From: Alphaproteobacteria bacterium
Lineage (GTDB): Bacteria; Pseudomonadota; Alphaproteobacteria; Rhodobacterales; Rhodobacteraceae
Assembly (NCBI GenBank): GCA_024277955.1
Contig: JAJRUE010000150.1
Coordinates: forward strand, 1-15,225
Direction: 5' to 3'
Length of the DNA stretch: 15,225 nt
Numbering within the stretch: position 1 is the first letter of the stretch; every line of letters begins with the position of its first letter. A program made the translations under genes and the position numbers. The notes under the pieces were generated by a model. That model was not told where the DNA came from. It saw only the letters and a program-made list of their open reading frames with translations, and did not search any database. Positions 1 to 7,539 of the stretch are shown here, piece by piece.

Positions 1-174
1 CTGGTGTTTGCGTTGTTTGCGCCGAAAAACGCCGGTGTCGAGCATCTCAAGGCGCTGGCGCTGGTGTCCCGGACCATGCGCAATCCGTCGATCTGCGCCA
101 AGCTTCGCGCCAATTCGGACCCGGCGATCCTGCATGCGATCCTGACCGAAACGCCGGCCTCCAAGGCGGCCTAG
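1..174 (+). CDS. ptsN: PTS IIA-like nitrogen regulatory protein PtsN (C-terminal fragment)
   Basis: This is an open frame entering from the left edge and ending at TAG 172-174, with 57 residues visible. The sequence contains FALFAPKNAGVEHLKALALV and later CAKLRANSDPAILHAILTE, which fit the last third of EIIA-Ntr proteins: a beta strand, the H-x2-L-x-A-L helix, and the final helix in which residues are lost or inserted around NSDP. In the nitrogen-related phosphotransferase system the protein is phosphorylated by NPr on a histidine and regulates other proteins in the cytoplasm. That histidine lies in the missing N-terminal part, so activity cannot be judged. It converges on the sulfotransferase gene, with only 3 bp between the two stop codons. 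The identity rests on a short C-terminal piece, but the match to the family is good. Confidence 0.8.
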   Translation: MVFALFAPKNAGVEHLKALALVSRTMRNPSICAKLRANSDPAILHAILTETPASKAA

Positions 175-177
175 CCG

Positions 178-1593
178 CTAGCCGGCCCAAGCGCCAAACC
201 CGAACATCATGTAGTCACGCTGATAGGCGGCGCGAACGGCCGCTTCCACCTCGGGGTCGTAGATTTCGCCCAGGGGAACCGGCGACGGGTCGGTGTCTTC
301 GCCCAGGGGCGGCGCCACGCGGCCAACCTGCGCCGCCAGAAAACCAAGCCCCGCGTCCAGCTGCGCTTCGGTCAGGATATGCGCGGGCTGCATGAACTTT
401 CCCATGCCGCGCAGCACTTCCGATTGCGACGCCCAGGCGCCGTCCACGCGAATGCTGGTTTGACCGTTCAGGTTCCCCTTGACGAACTGCGCGAACTTCA
501 AGAACGCCGCGCGGTGGTGCACCGGGTCACCGTTGCCAGGCGCGGGCATCTCAAGCCCATAGGTCTTTTCCAGAGTCTCGCGAATCTCGGCATACTGGTC
601 GGGTCCGGGCAACAGGAAATGGCGCACAAAGGCATCGTGCAGCCGCCTGACCGGGTGGCGCACCACCGAAAAGCTTTGGTGGTTGCGGTTGCGCCGCTTC
701 CACTGGCGCAGGGTTTTCTGGGTGAACCCCCGTTGCAGGTCGTCAACCGGCACACCGGCCAGATCGGCAAGCCAGCGTTCGACCCGCGCGGTGGGGCCGG
801 ATTTTATCGGCATGAACAGCAGCCCGCCATCGGGCGACGCCACATAGGCCGGTATCACCGGGCCGCGGGCCGGCTCGAAATTGGGGGTGCGGAAAAGGGC
901 GAACGGATCCAGCCCGGCCAGCGCGCGCTGCATGTCGTCAAAATTGGTGACCTTTTCGCGCAGCTCCTGCGGGTTTTGCACCTTTGTCCTGGCCGAAGGG
1001 CGTTTGCGTTCGCCGGATACCCCCAGGAACCGCGCCAGCCCGTTGATCACATCCGGGTCGCGAATTTCCTCATACCCGATGTAAAAGGCGGTCTGGCCCG
1101 TGGTTTGCAGCGCGCGTCGTATCCTGTCCTGAAACCTCTGTTGCGTTTCCAGATGCGCCGCGAATGCCTTTTCGTCGAACCTGATGCAGGCGGTCCGGGC
1201 GTGCTTCATGTCGCTCAGCCGCCACTGGTCGGTCTGGCGTGCGATTTCCCTGGACACGTAGCTTTCGACCGGGTTTCGCGTCAGCACGATCTTGGCGCAA
1301 GCCGGATCGTTCAGGCAGATGTCCAGAATCCGCGGATCATGGTCGTGAAAGAACCGAAACCCATTGAGACCCGCATTCGCCGCCCGCATCCGCCGGATCA
1401 GTTCCACCGGATCCTGTTCGCGATCCGCAAGCCCCAGCCCGAACATCTCCGAGCGTTTCGGGCCGCCGACGAAATGCGGGTTGAACAGTTCGCCGTGGCA
1501 ATGAATGCCCGGGAATTCCTGCAGACTGGATTCGAGAAAATTCGACCCGGTGCGCATGCCCGCCAGGATGATGAAGTGATCAAACGGCGCCAT
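178..1593 (-). CDS. Tandem-domain sulfotransferase (NodH-like plus Sulfotransfer_2-like)
   Basis: The 471-residue protein appears to hold two sulfotransferase folds. The N-terminal half has a PAPS 5'-phosphosulfate loop, AGMRTGSNFLESSL (residues 11-24), and a 3'-phosphate-binding stretch, KIVLTRNPVESYVS (101-114), as in NodH/Stf0-type enzymes. The C-terminal half has a degenerate loop, FMPIKSGPTARVERWL (260-275), followed by SFSVVRHPVRRLHDAF (307-322) and a typical Sulfotransfer_2 ending, EIYDPEVEAAVRAAYQRDY (443-461). Such enzymes transfer sulfate from PAPS to a sugar hydroxyl and release PAP. There is no signal peptide or membrane segment, so it should be cytoplasmic. It is the last gene of the minus-strand run and starts 3 bp after the stop of the GT14 gene, which suggests the substrate is a glycan built by the neighbouring transferases. 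The acceptor is unknown, and the second domain could be regulatory rather than catalytic. Confidence 0.8.
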   Translation of the reverse strand: MAPFDHFIILAGMRTGSNFLESSLQEFPGIHCHGELFNPHFVGGPKRSEMFGLGLADREQDPVELIRRMRAANAGLNGFRFFHDHDPRILDICLNDPACAKIVLTRNPVESYVSREIARQTDQWRLSDMKHARTACIRFDEKAFAAHLETQQRFQDRIRRALQTTGQTAFYIGYEEIRDPDVINGLARFLGVSGERKRPSARTKVQNPQELREKVTNFDDMQRALAGLDPFALFRTPNFEPARGPVIPAYVASPDGGLLFMPIKSGPTARVERWLADLAGVPVDDLQRGFTQKTLRQWKRRNRNHQSFSVVRHPVRRLHDAFVRHFLLPGPDQYAEIRETLEKTYGLEMPAPGNGDPVHHRAAFLKFAQFVKGNLNGQTSIRVDGAWASQSEVLRGMGKFMQPAHILTEAQLDAGLGFLAAQVGRVAPPLGEDTDPSPVPLGEIYDPEVEAAVRAAYQRDYMMFGFGAWAG

Positions 1594-1596
1594 CGC

Positions 1597-3294
1597 CTAT
1601 TTCACCAGATAGGGCCGCTGCGGGGGCCGGGCCGGCTGCGCGACCACCGGTTCAACCGGGAAATCGCCCATCAACTGCGGCTGCATCCCCTGGTTCTTGA
1701 GGTTCTGCAGGAACTGCCCGAACCCTTCCAGGTTCACCATTCGCGGCGCTTCGGCCAGACGGCGAACATGCCTTGGGCCGATCTCGTCGATGACGGTCTG
1801 CAGCGGCTCCATGGGGGATTCCACGAACTCGGCCAGGCTCCAGACACGCACGCGCGCCTTGGTGTAGATGGTCGCGAGAATATCCAGATGCTCGGTCTCG
1901 ATCTTCTGCAGCCGCGCGGCTTCCTTGCGGATTTCGGAAAAGTTCAGGTTCGAGGCAAACAGCCGGATCGCCCAGGCCCCGGAAATGACCGAGATCTGGG
2001 CATTCGGATCGGTCGCCACCAGCCAGGAAATTTCCTGGTTGTCGCGCGGGCCGAACTGAAAGCACTGCCGTTCGCCGCGCGTGTTCCAGATCAGGCTGGT
2101 CAGAAACCCCTTGGGATTATAGTCGCGCAGCTTGGCGCTGTCGCTCAGGGCGCCGGCGAACACCTTTTGTCTGCCGGCGAATTCAACCCGTTCGGGGGCG
2201 AACAGATGGCCGTGGACGCGCGCGCCGGTCGCCGCTTCCAGCCAGCTTTCGAAGTCTTCGAAAAGATCGCTGAACCCTTCGAAAACCGAATACGGCGCGC
2301 TGGTCTTGCCCTTTTCATACCCTTCGCGGGGAAACCGGCTGTGCATGATCAGCCCGGCCCGGCCATTGGTGCGCCGTTCGACGGCCTTGGCAAAGATCTT
2401 GTCGATCTTGGCCGGGTTCGGTTCGCCGGCATGCTGCCCGGCAAGGTCGGGCGACAGGAAATTGGCGTATAGCTTTTCCGCATAGGGCCAGATCTTGCGC
2501 GCAACAAAGCAGTCGGATTGGCGCAGCAATTGCAGATGGTCGTCGTAGAAAATATGCGGTTTGCCCTTGAAGTCGAACTTGGACAGCGTCAACGACCGGC
2601 TTTCGATCCTGGTGGAATAGAGCCTTGCGAGGGTCTGAAAATAGCTTTCATCCGGGATCCAGACCCGCGAAAAATACTTGTCGAATTCGCGCCGCCGCGG
2701 GTCTTCGAGTATGGCCGACAAGGTCTGCCGGCTGAGGCACCACCACTGCGATCCAAGGTGCGGCACCAGCCCGTCGGGCATGCGCCGCCGAAACCCGATC
2801 CGGCGCTGAATCCGGACATAGGCATCGAAAAGCCGGCGGTTGCGCTTCCATGAAAACGGGAAGCGCAGCGTGAACCGTTCCGCGTCAAACCCGCCGATCG
2901 TCCAGAGAACATCGCGCGTCGTCACCGATTCGATGAAATCGGTTCGCGGGCGCGCGGCAAGGTAGGCCACCAGTTCGCCCACCGGGCGCAGCGGCAGGCA
3001 CGACCCAGAGGCAAGATACACGTGGTGGACATCGGGAAATTCGGCAAGCAACAGTTCGGACCCGGATTGCGCCGCCGCGACCAGCGAAAACGTCCCCCAT
3101 TCGCCCCGATGGCGCTTGCAGAACCGGACATTGTCGAGATGGCCAAGGTCGGCGGCGAACTTTTGGAAAACCGGCCTGGGCACGCGCCGGTCCACGTGCA
3201 GAACCACCGGACAGCCATGCGTGGCCCAGTGGCGGGCGACCTGTTCGGCGCGATGCAGCGCCTCGTGCACCAGCATCACGATCCCGACGGTCAT
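1597..3294 (-). CDS. GT14 (core-2/I-branching type) glycosyltransferase with C-terminal DUF5928-like domain
   Basis: The protein has 565 residues. Residues 1-280 resemble the core-2/I-branching (GT14) family: MTVGIVMLVHEALHRAEQ at the start, LHVDRRV (32-38), VYLASGSCLPLRP (92-104), GSQWWCLSR (181-189) and IPDESYFQTL (213-222). Animal members transfer GlcNAc or xylose from UDP-sugars, so a UDP-sugar beta-transferase activity is likely. Residues from about 305 to 565 form a second, unrelated half with GLIMHSRFPREGYEKGK and WNTRGERQCFQFGPRDNQ. It matches what I recall as DUF5928 of Rhodobacterales proteins, whose function is unknown. The ATG at 3292-3294 was chosen over longer in-frame extension because AAGGGGA lies 7 nt upstream, the GT14 fold begins there, and it overlaps the upstream stop as ATGA. 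No transmembrane segment is seen. Confidence 0.82.
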   Translation of the reverse strand: MTVGIVMLVHEALHRAEQVARHWATHGCPVVLHVDRRVPRPVFQKFAADLGHLDNVRFCKRHRGEWGTFSLVAAAQSGSELLLAEFPDVHHVYLASGSCLPLRPVGELVAYLAARPRTDFIESVTTRDVLWTIGGFDAERFTLRFPFSWKRNRRLFDAYVRIQRRIGFRRRMPDGLVPHLGSQWWCLSRQTLSAILEDPRRREFDKYFSRVWIPDESYFQTLARLYSTRIESRSLTLSKFDFKGKPHIFYDDHLQLLRQSDCFVARKIWPYAEKLYANFLSPDLAGQHAGEPNPAKIDKIFAKAVERRTNGRAGLIMHSRFPREGYEKGKTSAPYSVFEGFSDLFEDFESWLEAATGARVHGHLFAPERVEFAGRQKVFAGALSDSAKLRDYNPKGFLTSLIWNTRGERQCFQFGPRDNQEISWLVATDPNAQISVISGAWAIRLFASNLNFSEIRKEAARLQKIETEHLDILATIYTKARVRVWSLAEFVESPMEPLQTVIDEIGPRHVRRLAEAPRMVNLEGFGQFLQNLKNQGMQPQLMGDFPVEPVVAQPARPPQRPYLVK

Positions 3295-4304
3295 GCCCAG
3301 TTCCCCTTGGACATCAGGCCCAGAATTTCCAGCTGCCGCCAGTTTATGTATTTTTCCGACCACTTGCACCAGAGCACCGGCGGCGCTTCGTCTAGCTGTT
3401 CCGCATAGGCCCGGTATTCCCGGCTGGCCGCGAAATGTTCGCCGCGCACCAGTTCTTCGCGGGTCTTTTCGATAAACGTGTTCAGAAACTTCGCGTGCAG
3501 CAGCGCGCCGCTTGGCTTTTCACCGCCGAACGCATCGTAGACCAGGTTCAACCCGCGCGGCAAAAGCATGTGGGTGGAATTGGCGTAGACAAAGCCCCTT
3601 TCCCAGCGCACCAGCGGGATCTTGTTCAGGGCCGGGGCGTTCTTCGGGTCATCGTTGAAGAAGATCCGCGCGCGCGGTCCGCCCTGCACCCAAAGGTTCT
3701 GGTAGTCGTCGTTCTTGCTGATCATGTAATTGCCGCTGTCGAACCAGCTGGCGATCTTAAGCGGATCTTCGCCTTCCTTGTAGGTGCGCGCGCCGATTTC
3801 GCCCCTGGGATACATGTCGATCAGCATCGCCGAAAACGCCTTGACGCCCGAACCGTCCAGCCAGTCGGTCAACGCGCGAACCGGTCGGGTATCGCAAAAC
3901 GGGTAGACAAAGAATTCATCCACATCGACGACCATCACCCAGTGCCCGTGGGCGTGCCGCCACAGCAGCCAGTTCAGCCAGTCGGTGCCGAACCGCGCGC
4001 GCTTGTAGCTGGCGGTGGTTGTGAACAGCGAAACATCGTCCTGGCGTTCGAGATATTCGCGCGACCCGTCGTCCGACCCGTTGTCGACCACGACAAAGTG
4101 GTTCACCCCAAGATCACGGTAGTATTTCAGGAAATAGGGCAGCCGCACCCGTTCGTTGCGCAGGGTGACGAACAACAGGATATCGTTCCTGGAAATCTGC
4201 CGCGTGCGGTTGCGGACCGTGTCAAGTTCGCGCCGCTTGCGGAACGCACGCCACAGCCAGCGCTTTCGGCGCATGCGCAGGCGGTATGATGTCACTACGC
4301 CCAA
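3291..4304 (-). CDS. GT2-like (Glyco_tranf_2_4) glycosyltransferase
   Basis: This 337-residue protein has a basic N-terminus and then a GT-A fold: LLFVTLRNERVRLPYFLKYY (43-62), a VVVDNGSDDGS nucleotide-binding strand and loop (71-81), and the metal-binding DVDEFF motif (127-132). Family members use nucleotide sugars to extend glycans, and the donor and acceptor are not predictable here. The start is TTG at 4302-4304, with AAGGG 5 nt upstream. The encoded N-terminus MGVVTSYRLRMRRKRWLWRAF looks like that of Rhodobacterales relatives, so I prefer it to the internal ATG at residue 11. The stop overlaps the GT14 start by 4 bp (3291-3294), and 38 bp separate it from the GT4 gene upstream. It is probably a cytoplasmic or membrane-associated step of the same glycan pathway. 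Confidence 0.83.
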   Translation of the reverse strand: MGVVTSYRLRMRRKRWLWRAFRKRRELDTVRNRTRQISRNDILLFVTLRNERVRLPYFLKYYRDLGVNHFVVVDNGSDDGSREYLERQDDVSLFTTTASYKRARFGTDWLNWLLWRHAHGHWVMVVDVDEFFVYPFCDTRPVRALTDWLDGSGVKAFSAMLIDMYPRGEIGARTYKEGEDPLKIASWFDSGNYMISKNDDYQNLWVQGGPRARIFFNDDPKNAPALNKIPLVRWERGFVYANSTHMLLPRGLNLVYDAFGGEKPSGALLHAKFLNTFIEKTREELVRGEHFAASREYRAYAEQLDEAPPVLWCKWSEKYINWRQLEILGLMSKGNWA

Positions 4305-4342
4305 AACTGCCCTTCACACCAGGTATCGCCCCAACCGGCCTG

Positions 4343-5578
4343 TCACATTAACCTTAAGACGAGGTTGAAGTGTTCTTCCCAAGTCGGAAGCGAAGTTGCC
4401 TGTCGGTGCCCATCGTTCTTTCTGTTTCCGGTTTCGCGTTGTTTCACGAGATTGCGGATCTTTGTTTCCCATGAATACATGTCCTTGGGGTCCAGGTAAA
4501 TTGGATAGTCGCCAAGAACTTCGCGAAATACCGGCAGATCGCTGCAGATCACCGGCACCCCCAGCGCGGCGGCCTCGGCGGCGGGCAGGCCAAAGCCTTC
4601 GGCAAGGCTTGGGAACACAAGCGCGCGCGCACGCGCCAGCACGGCCGCGACGGTGTCGTCGTTCAGATCGTTGAACTCGTGAACGGCGCGCGGCTTGCGG
4701 TCAAGGCGGGCGAACACCGCGTCGTTGTTCCAGCCGCGCCGCCCGATCACCACCAGGCGCGGCGGCGCCGGGTCTGCCGCCAACCGGTCCCAGACATCCA
4801 GCAGCAGGGCGTGGTTCTTGCGCGGCTCGATCGTGCCGAGAACCACCAGGAAATCCCCGTCAGTGGGCAGCGCTGCAGGCCAGGCGCCGCCGGGCCTGAC
4901 GGTCGGGCGGGACACACCCAGCGGGGCCACCTGGATCCGTGGTGTGGGCGCATCGCCAGCGTGGCGCAATATGTCGGCGCGGGTGGCGCGGGATGGGCAA
5001 AGGATCACATCCGCTCGATCAACCACAAGCTGAAAGAGGGCTTGGGATTTTTCCGCCTGTCCCTGGCGCTGCAGCCCGGGATGATCCAGTGGAATGGTAT
5101 CGTGCAGCATGACCACGATGCGGATCGCGCCGGCCTTGCGAATGGCGGACAGGGGCCGCGGATCAAGGTTCGCATGGCCGACATTCAGGTAGCTGAACCG
5201 CGCCGGCAGCCACCGCGCCAGCAGCCGGTGAAGCCGCGCCGGCGCATCGCGCCCCAGGGCCAGTCGCCGCACATCGCTTTGCGCCCGGCGTCGCATTTCG
5301 GGCATCCGCCGACGCAGGCGCGCCGCCGCATCCGCAGCGCCCCAGGGAATGCGCCCGACAATCCTGTCGCGCAGCTTCGCCATTCCCGCGCTATCCAGGA
5401 CCGCCATGCTGCCCGACAGCCGGACCAGCGCGAAACAGGGTCTGTCGCGTTCCAGAAGGGCGTTCAGATAAGCCAGCTCGACCCGATCGATCCCGGTCAT
5501 TGGTCCCTGCCCGATGCGTGAAACCAACCGCGTCAGGTCCAGGCAGATCGGTGCTGAATCAGGCCTCGTAATGCCCAT
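4343..5578 (-). CDS. GT4-family (GT-B) glycosyltransferase
   Basis: The 411-residue protein begins with CLDLTRLVSRIGQGPMTGID, a hallmark of a GT4 subgroup in polysaccharide loci. It contains YLNVGHANLD (130-139) and HDTIPLDHP (159-167) in the N-terminal Rossmann domain. The C-terminal domain has GTIEPRKNH (248-256) and the EX7E motif EGFGLPAAE (327-335), which binds the donor nucleotide sugar. Retaining transfer of a sugar to a lipid-linked glycan is the usual role. The ATG at 5576-5578 lies inside the end of galE (20 bp overlap), which suggests coupled translation. The last 60 or so residues (WETKIRNLVKQRETGNRKND and beyond) are hydrophilic, and their DNA is more AT-rich than the rest. They still end with the TWEEHF-type helix seen in relatives. 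Confidence 0.88.
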   Translation of the reverse strand: MGITRPDSAPICLDLTRLVSRIGQGPMTGIDRVELAYLNALLERDRPCFALVRLSGSMAVLDSAGMAKLRDRIVGRIPWGAADAAARLRRRMPEMRRRAQSDVRRLALGRDAPARLHRLLARWLPARFSYLNVGHANLDPRPLSAIRKAGAIRIVVMLHDTIPLDHPGLQRQGQAEKSQALFQLVVDRADVILCPSRATRADILRHAGDAPTPRIQVAPLGVSRPTVRPGGAWPAALPTDGDFLVVLGTIEPRKNHALLLDVWDRLAADPAPPRLVVIGRRGWNNDAVFARLDRKPRAVHEFNDLNDDTVAAVLARARALVFPSLAEGFGLPAAEAAALGVPVICSDLPVFREVLGDYPIYLDPKDMYSWETKIRNLVKQRETGNRKNDGHRQATSLPTWEEHFNLVLRLM

Positions 5579-6551
5579 CGAGATGCCACTTCCAGGCGTC
5601 CGAAATCATCTCGGGAAGGGTCGAACGCCGGGGCGCCCAACCCAGTTCGGTCTTGGCCCGTTCGCTGCCGGAAACCAGGACCGAACAATCCCCCACGCGC
5701 CGCGGCCCTTCGCGGAACGGCACGGGGCGGTTGGTGACAAGACCGCACTGGTCAACCACCTCGCGCACCGAAAACCCGTGCCCGGTGCCCAGGTTGAAAA
5801 CCCGGCTCGGCTTGCCGCCTTCAAGCCATTTGAGGCCCAGAACATGCGCCTCGACAAGGTCCATAACGTGCACGTAATCCCGAACGCAGGTGCCATCGGG
5901 GGTGTCATAGTCGGTGCCGTTGATCACCAGTTCCGGGCGTCGCCCCCGGATCACGTCAAGCACCACCGGGATCAGGTGCGTTTCGGGTTGGTGGAATTCG
6001 CCGACTTCAGTTTCCGGATCGGCTCCGGCCACGTTAAAATACCGGAAAATAACGGTTTTCAATCCTTCGGTTTGGCGAAAATCACGCAGGATCTCTTCGA
6101 TCGCGCGCTTTGACGAACCGTAGGAATTGGCCGGGTGCTGGGGGCTGTTTTCGTCCAGCACCACGTTGTCCTGATCGCCGTAGGTCGCACAGGTCGACGA
6201 AAACACGAAGTCCAGGCAGCCGGCGGCAACGGCGGCTTCGATCAGGGTCAGCGACCCGACCACGTTGTTGCGCCAGTAAAGGCCGGGTTTTTCAAAGCTT
6301 TCGCCGACCTGGCTGAGCGCTGCAAAATGCAGCACCGCCTGCGGCCGGTATTCGGAAAAGACCCGGTCCAGCTTTTCGCGGTCCGCCAGGTCGCCCTGGA
6401 CGAAGGGCCCGAACTTGACCGCGTCGCGCCAGCCCGTCGACAGGTTGTCGTAGGTGATCGGCGTATAGCCGTTTGCCCTGAGCGCCTTGCAGGCGTGTGA
6501 CCCGATGTAGCCGGCGCCGCCAGTTACCAGAACAGTCTTCACGCCATGCAC
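5559..6551 (-). CDS. galE: UDP-glucose 4-epimerase GalE
   Basis: This 330-residue member of the extended short-chain dehydrogenase family interconverts UDP-glucose and UDP-galactose using tightly bound NAD. The Rossmann motif GGAGYIGSH is at residues 11-19, YDNLSTG at 34-40, the catalytic serine/threonine region SSTCATYG at 118-125, and the Y-x3-K pair is Y144/K148. FRYFNVAGADP and the later CVRDYVHVMDLVEAH are typical of true GalE. The chosen start is GTG at 6549-6551, because the nearby ATG at 6545 is out of frame. A second GTG at 6540-6542 would remove three residues, and neither has a clear ribosome-binding site. The gene follows galU by 8 bp and overlaps the GT4 gene by 20 bp. It would supply UDP-galactose to the downstream glycosyltransferases. 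Confidence 0.95.
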   Translation of the reverse strand: MHGVKTVLVTGGAGYIGSHACKALRANGYTPITYDNLSTGWRDAVKFGPFVQGDLADREKLDRVFSEYRPQAVLHFAALSQVGESFEKPGLYWRNNVVGSLTLIEAAVAAGCLDFVFSSTCATYGDQDNVVLDENSPQHPANSYGSSKRAIEEILRDFRQTEGLKTVIFRYFNVAGADPETEVGEFHQPETHLIPVVLDVIRGRRPELVINGTDYDTPDGTCVRDYVHVMDLVEAHVLGLKWLEGGKPSRVFNLGTGHGFSVREVVDQCGLVTNRPVPFREGPRRVGDCSVLVSGSERAKTELGWAPRRSTLPEMISDAWKWHLDGHYEA

Positions 6552-6559
6552 CCAAGCAT

Positions 6560-7453
6560 CTATTGCGCCGCGTGCGGAATCGAAACCATTTCCCTGAGGT
6601 ATTCGCCGAACTCGTCACGCAGTTCTGCATGGGCAAGGCCAAAGGCAACCGTTGCCTGCAGGAACCCGGCCTTGGACCCGCAGTCGAACCGCTGGCCACG
6701 GAACCGGTACCCGTAGACATCGCGCCCGCTCTTGATTTCGTCGGCAATGGCGTCGGTCAGCTGGATTTCCCCGCCGGCGCCGGACTTGAGCCGGTTGAGG
6801 TTCTGCAGCACGTTCGGCGACAGGATATAGCGGCCGATCACCGCAAGGTTCGAGGGCGCTTCGCCGGGGGCGGGTTTTTCCACCATCGAATTCACCCGGA
6901 CCATCGACCCCATGTCTTCCTTGACGTCCAGAACGCCGTAGGAAGAGGCCGCTTCGGGCGGAACTTCCATCGCGGCGACCATGCAACCTCCGGTTTCACG
7001 GTAGGCTTCCACCATCTGCTGAAGGCAGGGCTTTTCGGCGGCGATCACGTCGTCGGGCAGGATCACGGCAAAGGGTTCGTTTGCGATCAGCCGGCGGGCG
7101 CACCAGACCGCGTGGCCAAGCCCAAGCGCCCGGTGCTGGCGGATGTAGGCGATCGCGCCGCTGTCCATGTTCGTCGCCTTGAGGCATTCGAGCAGGTCTT
7201 TCTTGCCCTTCTTGCGCAGCGCCGATTCCAGGATCGGGGCGTGGTCGAAATAGTCTTCGAGCGCACCCTTGCCCCGCGATGTCACAAAGATGAATTCCTT
7301 GATGCCGGCGGCGCGCGCCTCGTCGATCGCATACTGGATCAACGGACGGTCCACGAGCGTCATGATTTCTTTCGGGATTGATTTGGTCGCGGGCAGGAAC
7401 CGTGTTCCCAGCCCGGCCACCGGAAAGATAGCCTTGGTAACCCTGCGTTTCAT
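6560..7453 (-). CDS. galU: UTP-glucose-1-phosphate uridylyltransferase GalU
   Basis: The 297-residue enzyme forms UDP-glucose from UTP and glucose-1-phosphate. It has the nucleotide-binding signature PVAGLGTRFLPATKSIPKE (11-29), GLGHAVWCA (111-119), AVILPDDVI (129-137), a VEKP loop, and GGEIQLTDAI near the C-terminus, all typical of bacterial GalU. The ATG at 7451-7453 is preferred over in-frame starts upstream: the extra 16 residues have no family counterpart, and AGGGA precedes this ATG at suitable spacing. It is the first gene after an 86-bp gap and probably heads the galU-galE-GT4-GT2-GT14-sulfotransferase unit. It gives the precursor both for GalE and for glucosyl transfer. Confidence 0.95.
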   Translation of the reverse strand: MKRRVTKAIFPVAGLGTRFLPATKSIPKEIMTLVDRPLIQYAIDEARAAGIKEFIFVTSRGKGALEDYFDHAPILESALRKKGKKDLLECLKATNMDSGAIAYIRQHRALGLGHAVWCARRLIANEPFAVILPDDVIAAEKPCLQQMVEAYRETGGCMVAAMEVPPEAASSYGVLDVKEDMGSMVRVNSMVEKPAPGEAPSNLAVIGRYILSPNVLQNLNRLKSGAGGEIQLTDAIADEIKSGRDVYGYRFRGQRFDCGSKAGFLQATVAFGLAHAELRDEFGEYLREMVSIPHAAQ

Positions 7454-7539
7454 TCCAGTCCCTAAAGCCTCCAATTCACTAACTACTACAGCACCAATCA
7501 ACCACCCGGATACATCGCGATTGTGACCTAAGCGTGAAA
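7454..7539 (-). promoter_or_regulatory. Intergenic leader of galU; probable but unresolved promoter region
   Basis: This 86-bp gap is the longest break within the minus-strand run and is visibly more AT-rich than the flanking genes. It separates the GT2 stop (7540-7542) from the galU ATG. A second transcript could start here, but I could not pick a convincing -35/-10 pair. The only small symmetry is the palindrome ATCGCGAT at 7514-7521, too short to call an operator. No terminator hairpin with a T-run is visible, so read-through from the cysQ-kdsB-GT2 unit is also possible. Confidence 0.3.

Noticed and set aside
165..179. Hairpin GCGGC-CTA-GCCGC at the ptsN/sulfotransferase junction as a bidirectional terminator
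   Set aside because: The stem is only 5-6 bp, has no T-run on either side and lies within the gene ends. It may be chance in GC-rich sequence.
379..2472. A 697-codon plus-strand open frame opposite the sulfotransferase and GT14 genes
   Set aside because: Its translation is rich in Arg, Pro, Gly and His with no motif, and it spans two minus-strand genes with clear family signatures. It is a shadow frame of GC-rich DNA.
4340..4360. TTAACCTTAA as a CtrA site
   Set aside because: The two TTAA halves are 2 nt apart, not 7, and most of it is within the end of the GT4 coding region.
7514..7521. Palindrome ATCGCGAT upstream of galU as an operator
   Set aside because: Eight bases with no extension of symmetry are too little to support a binding site.
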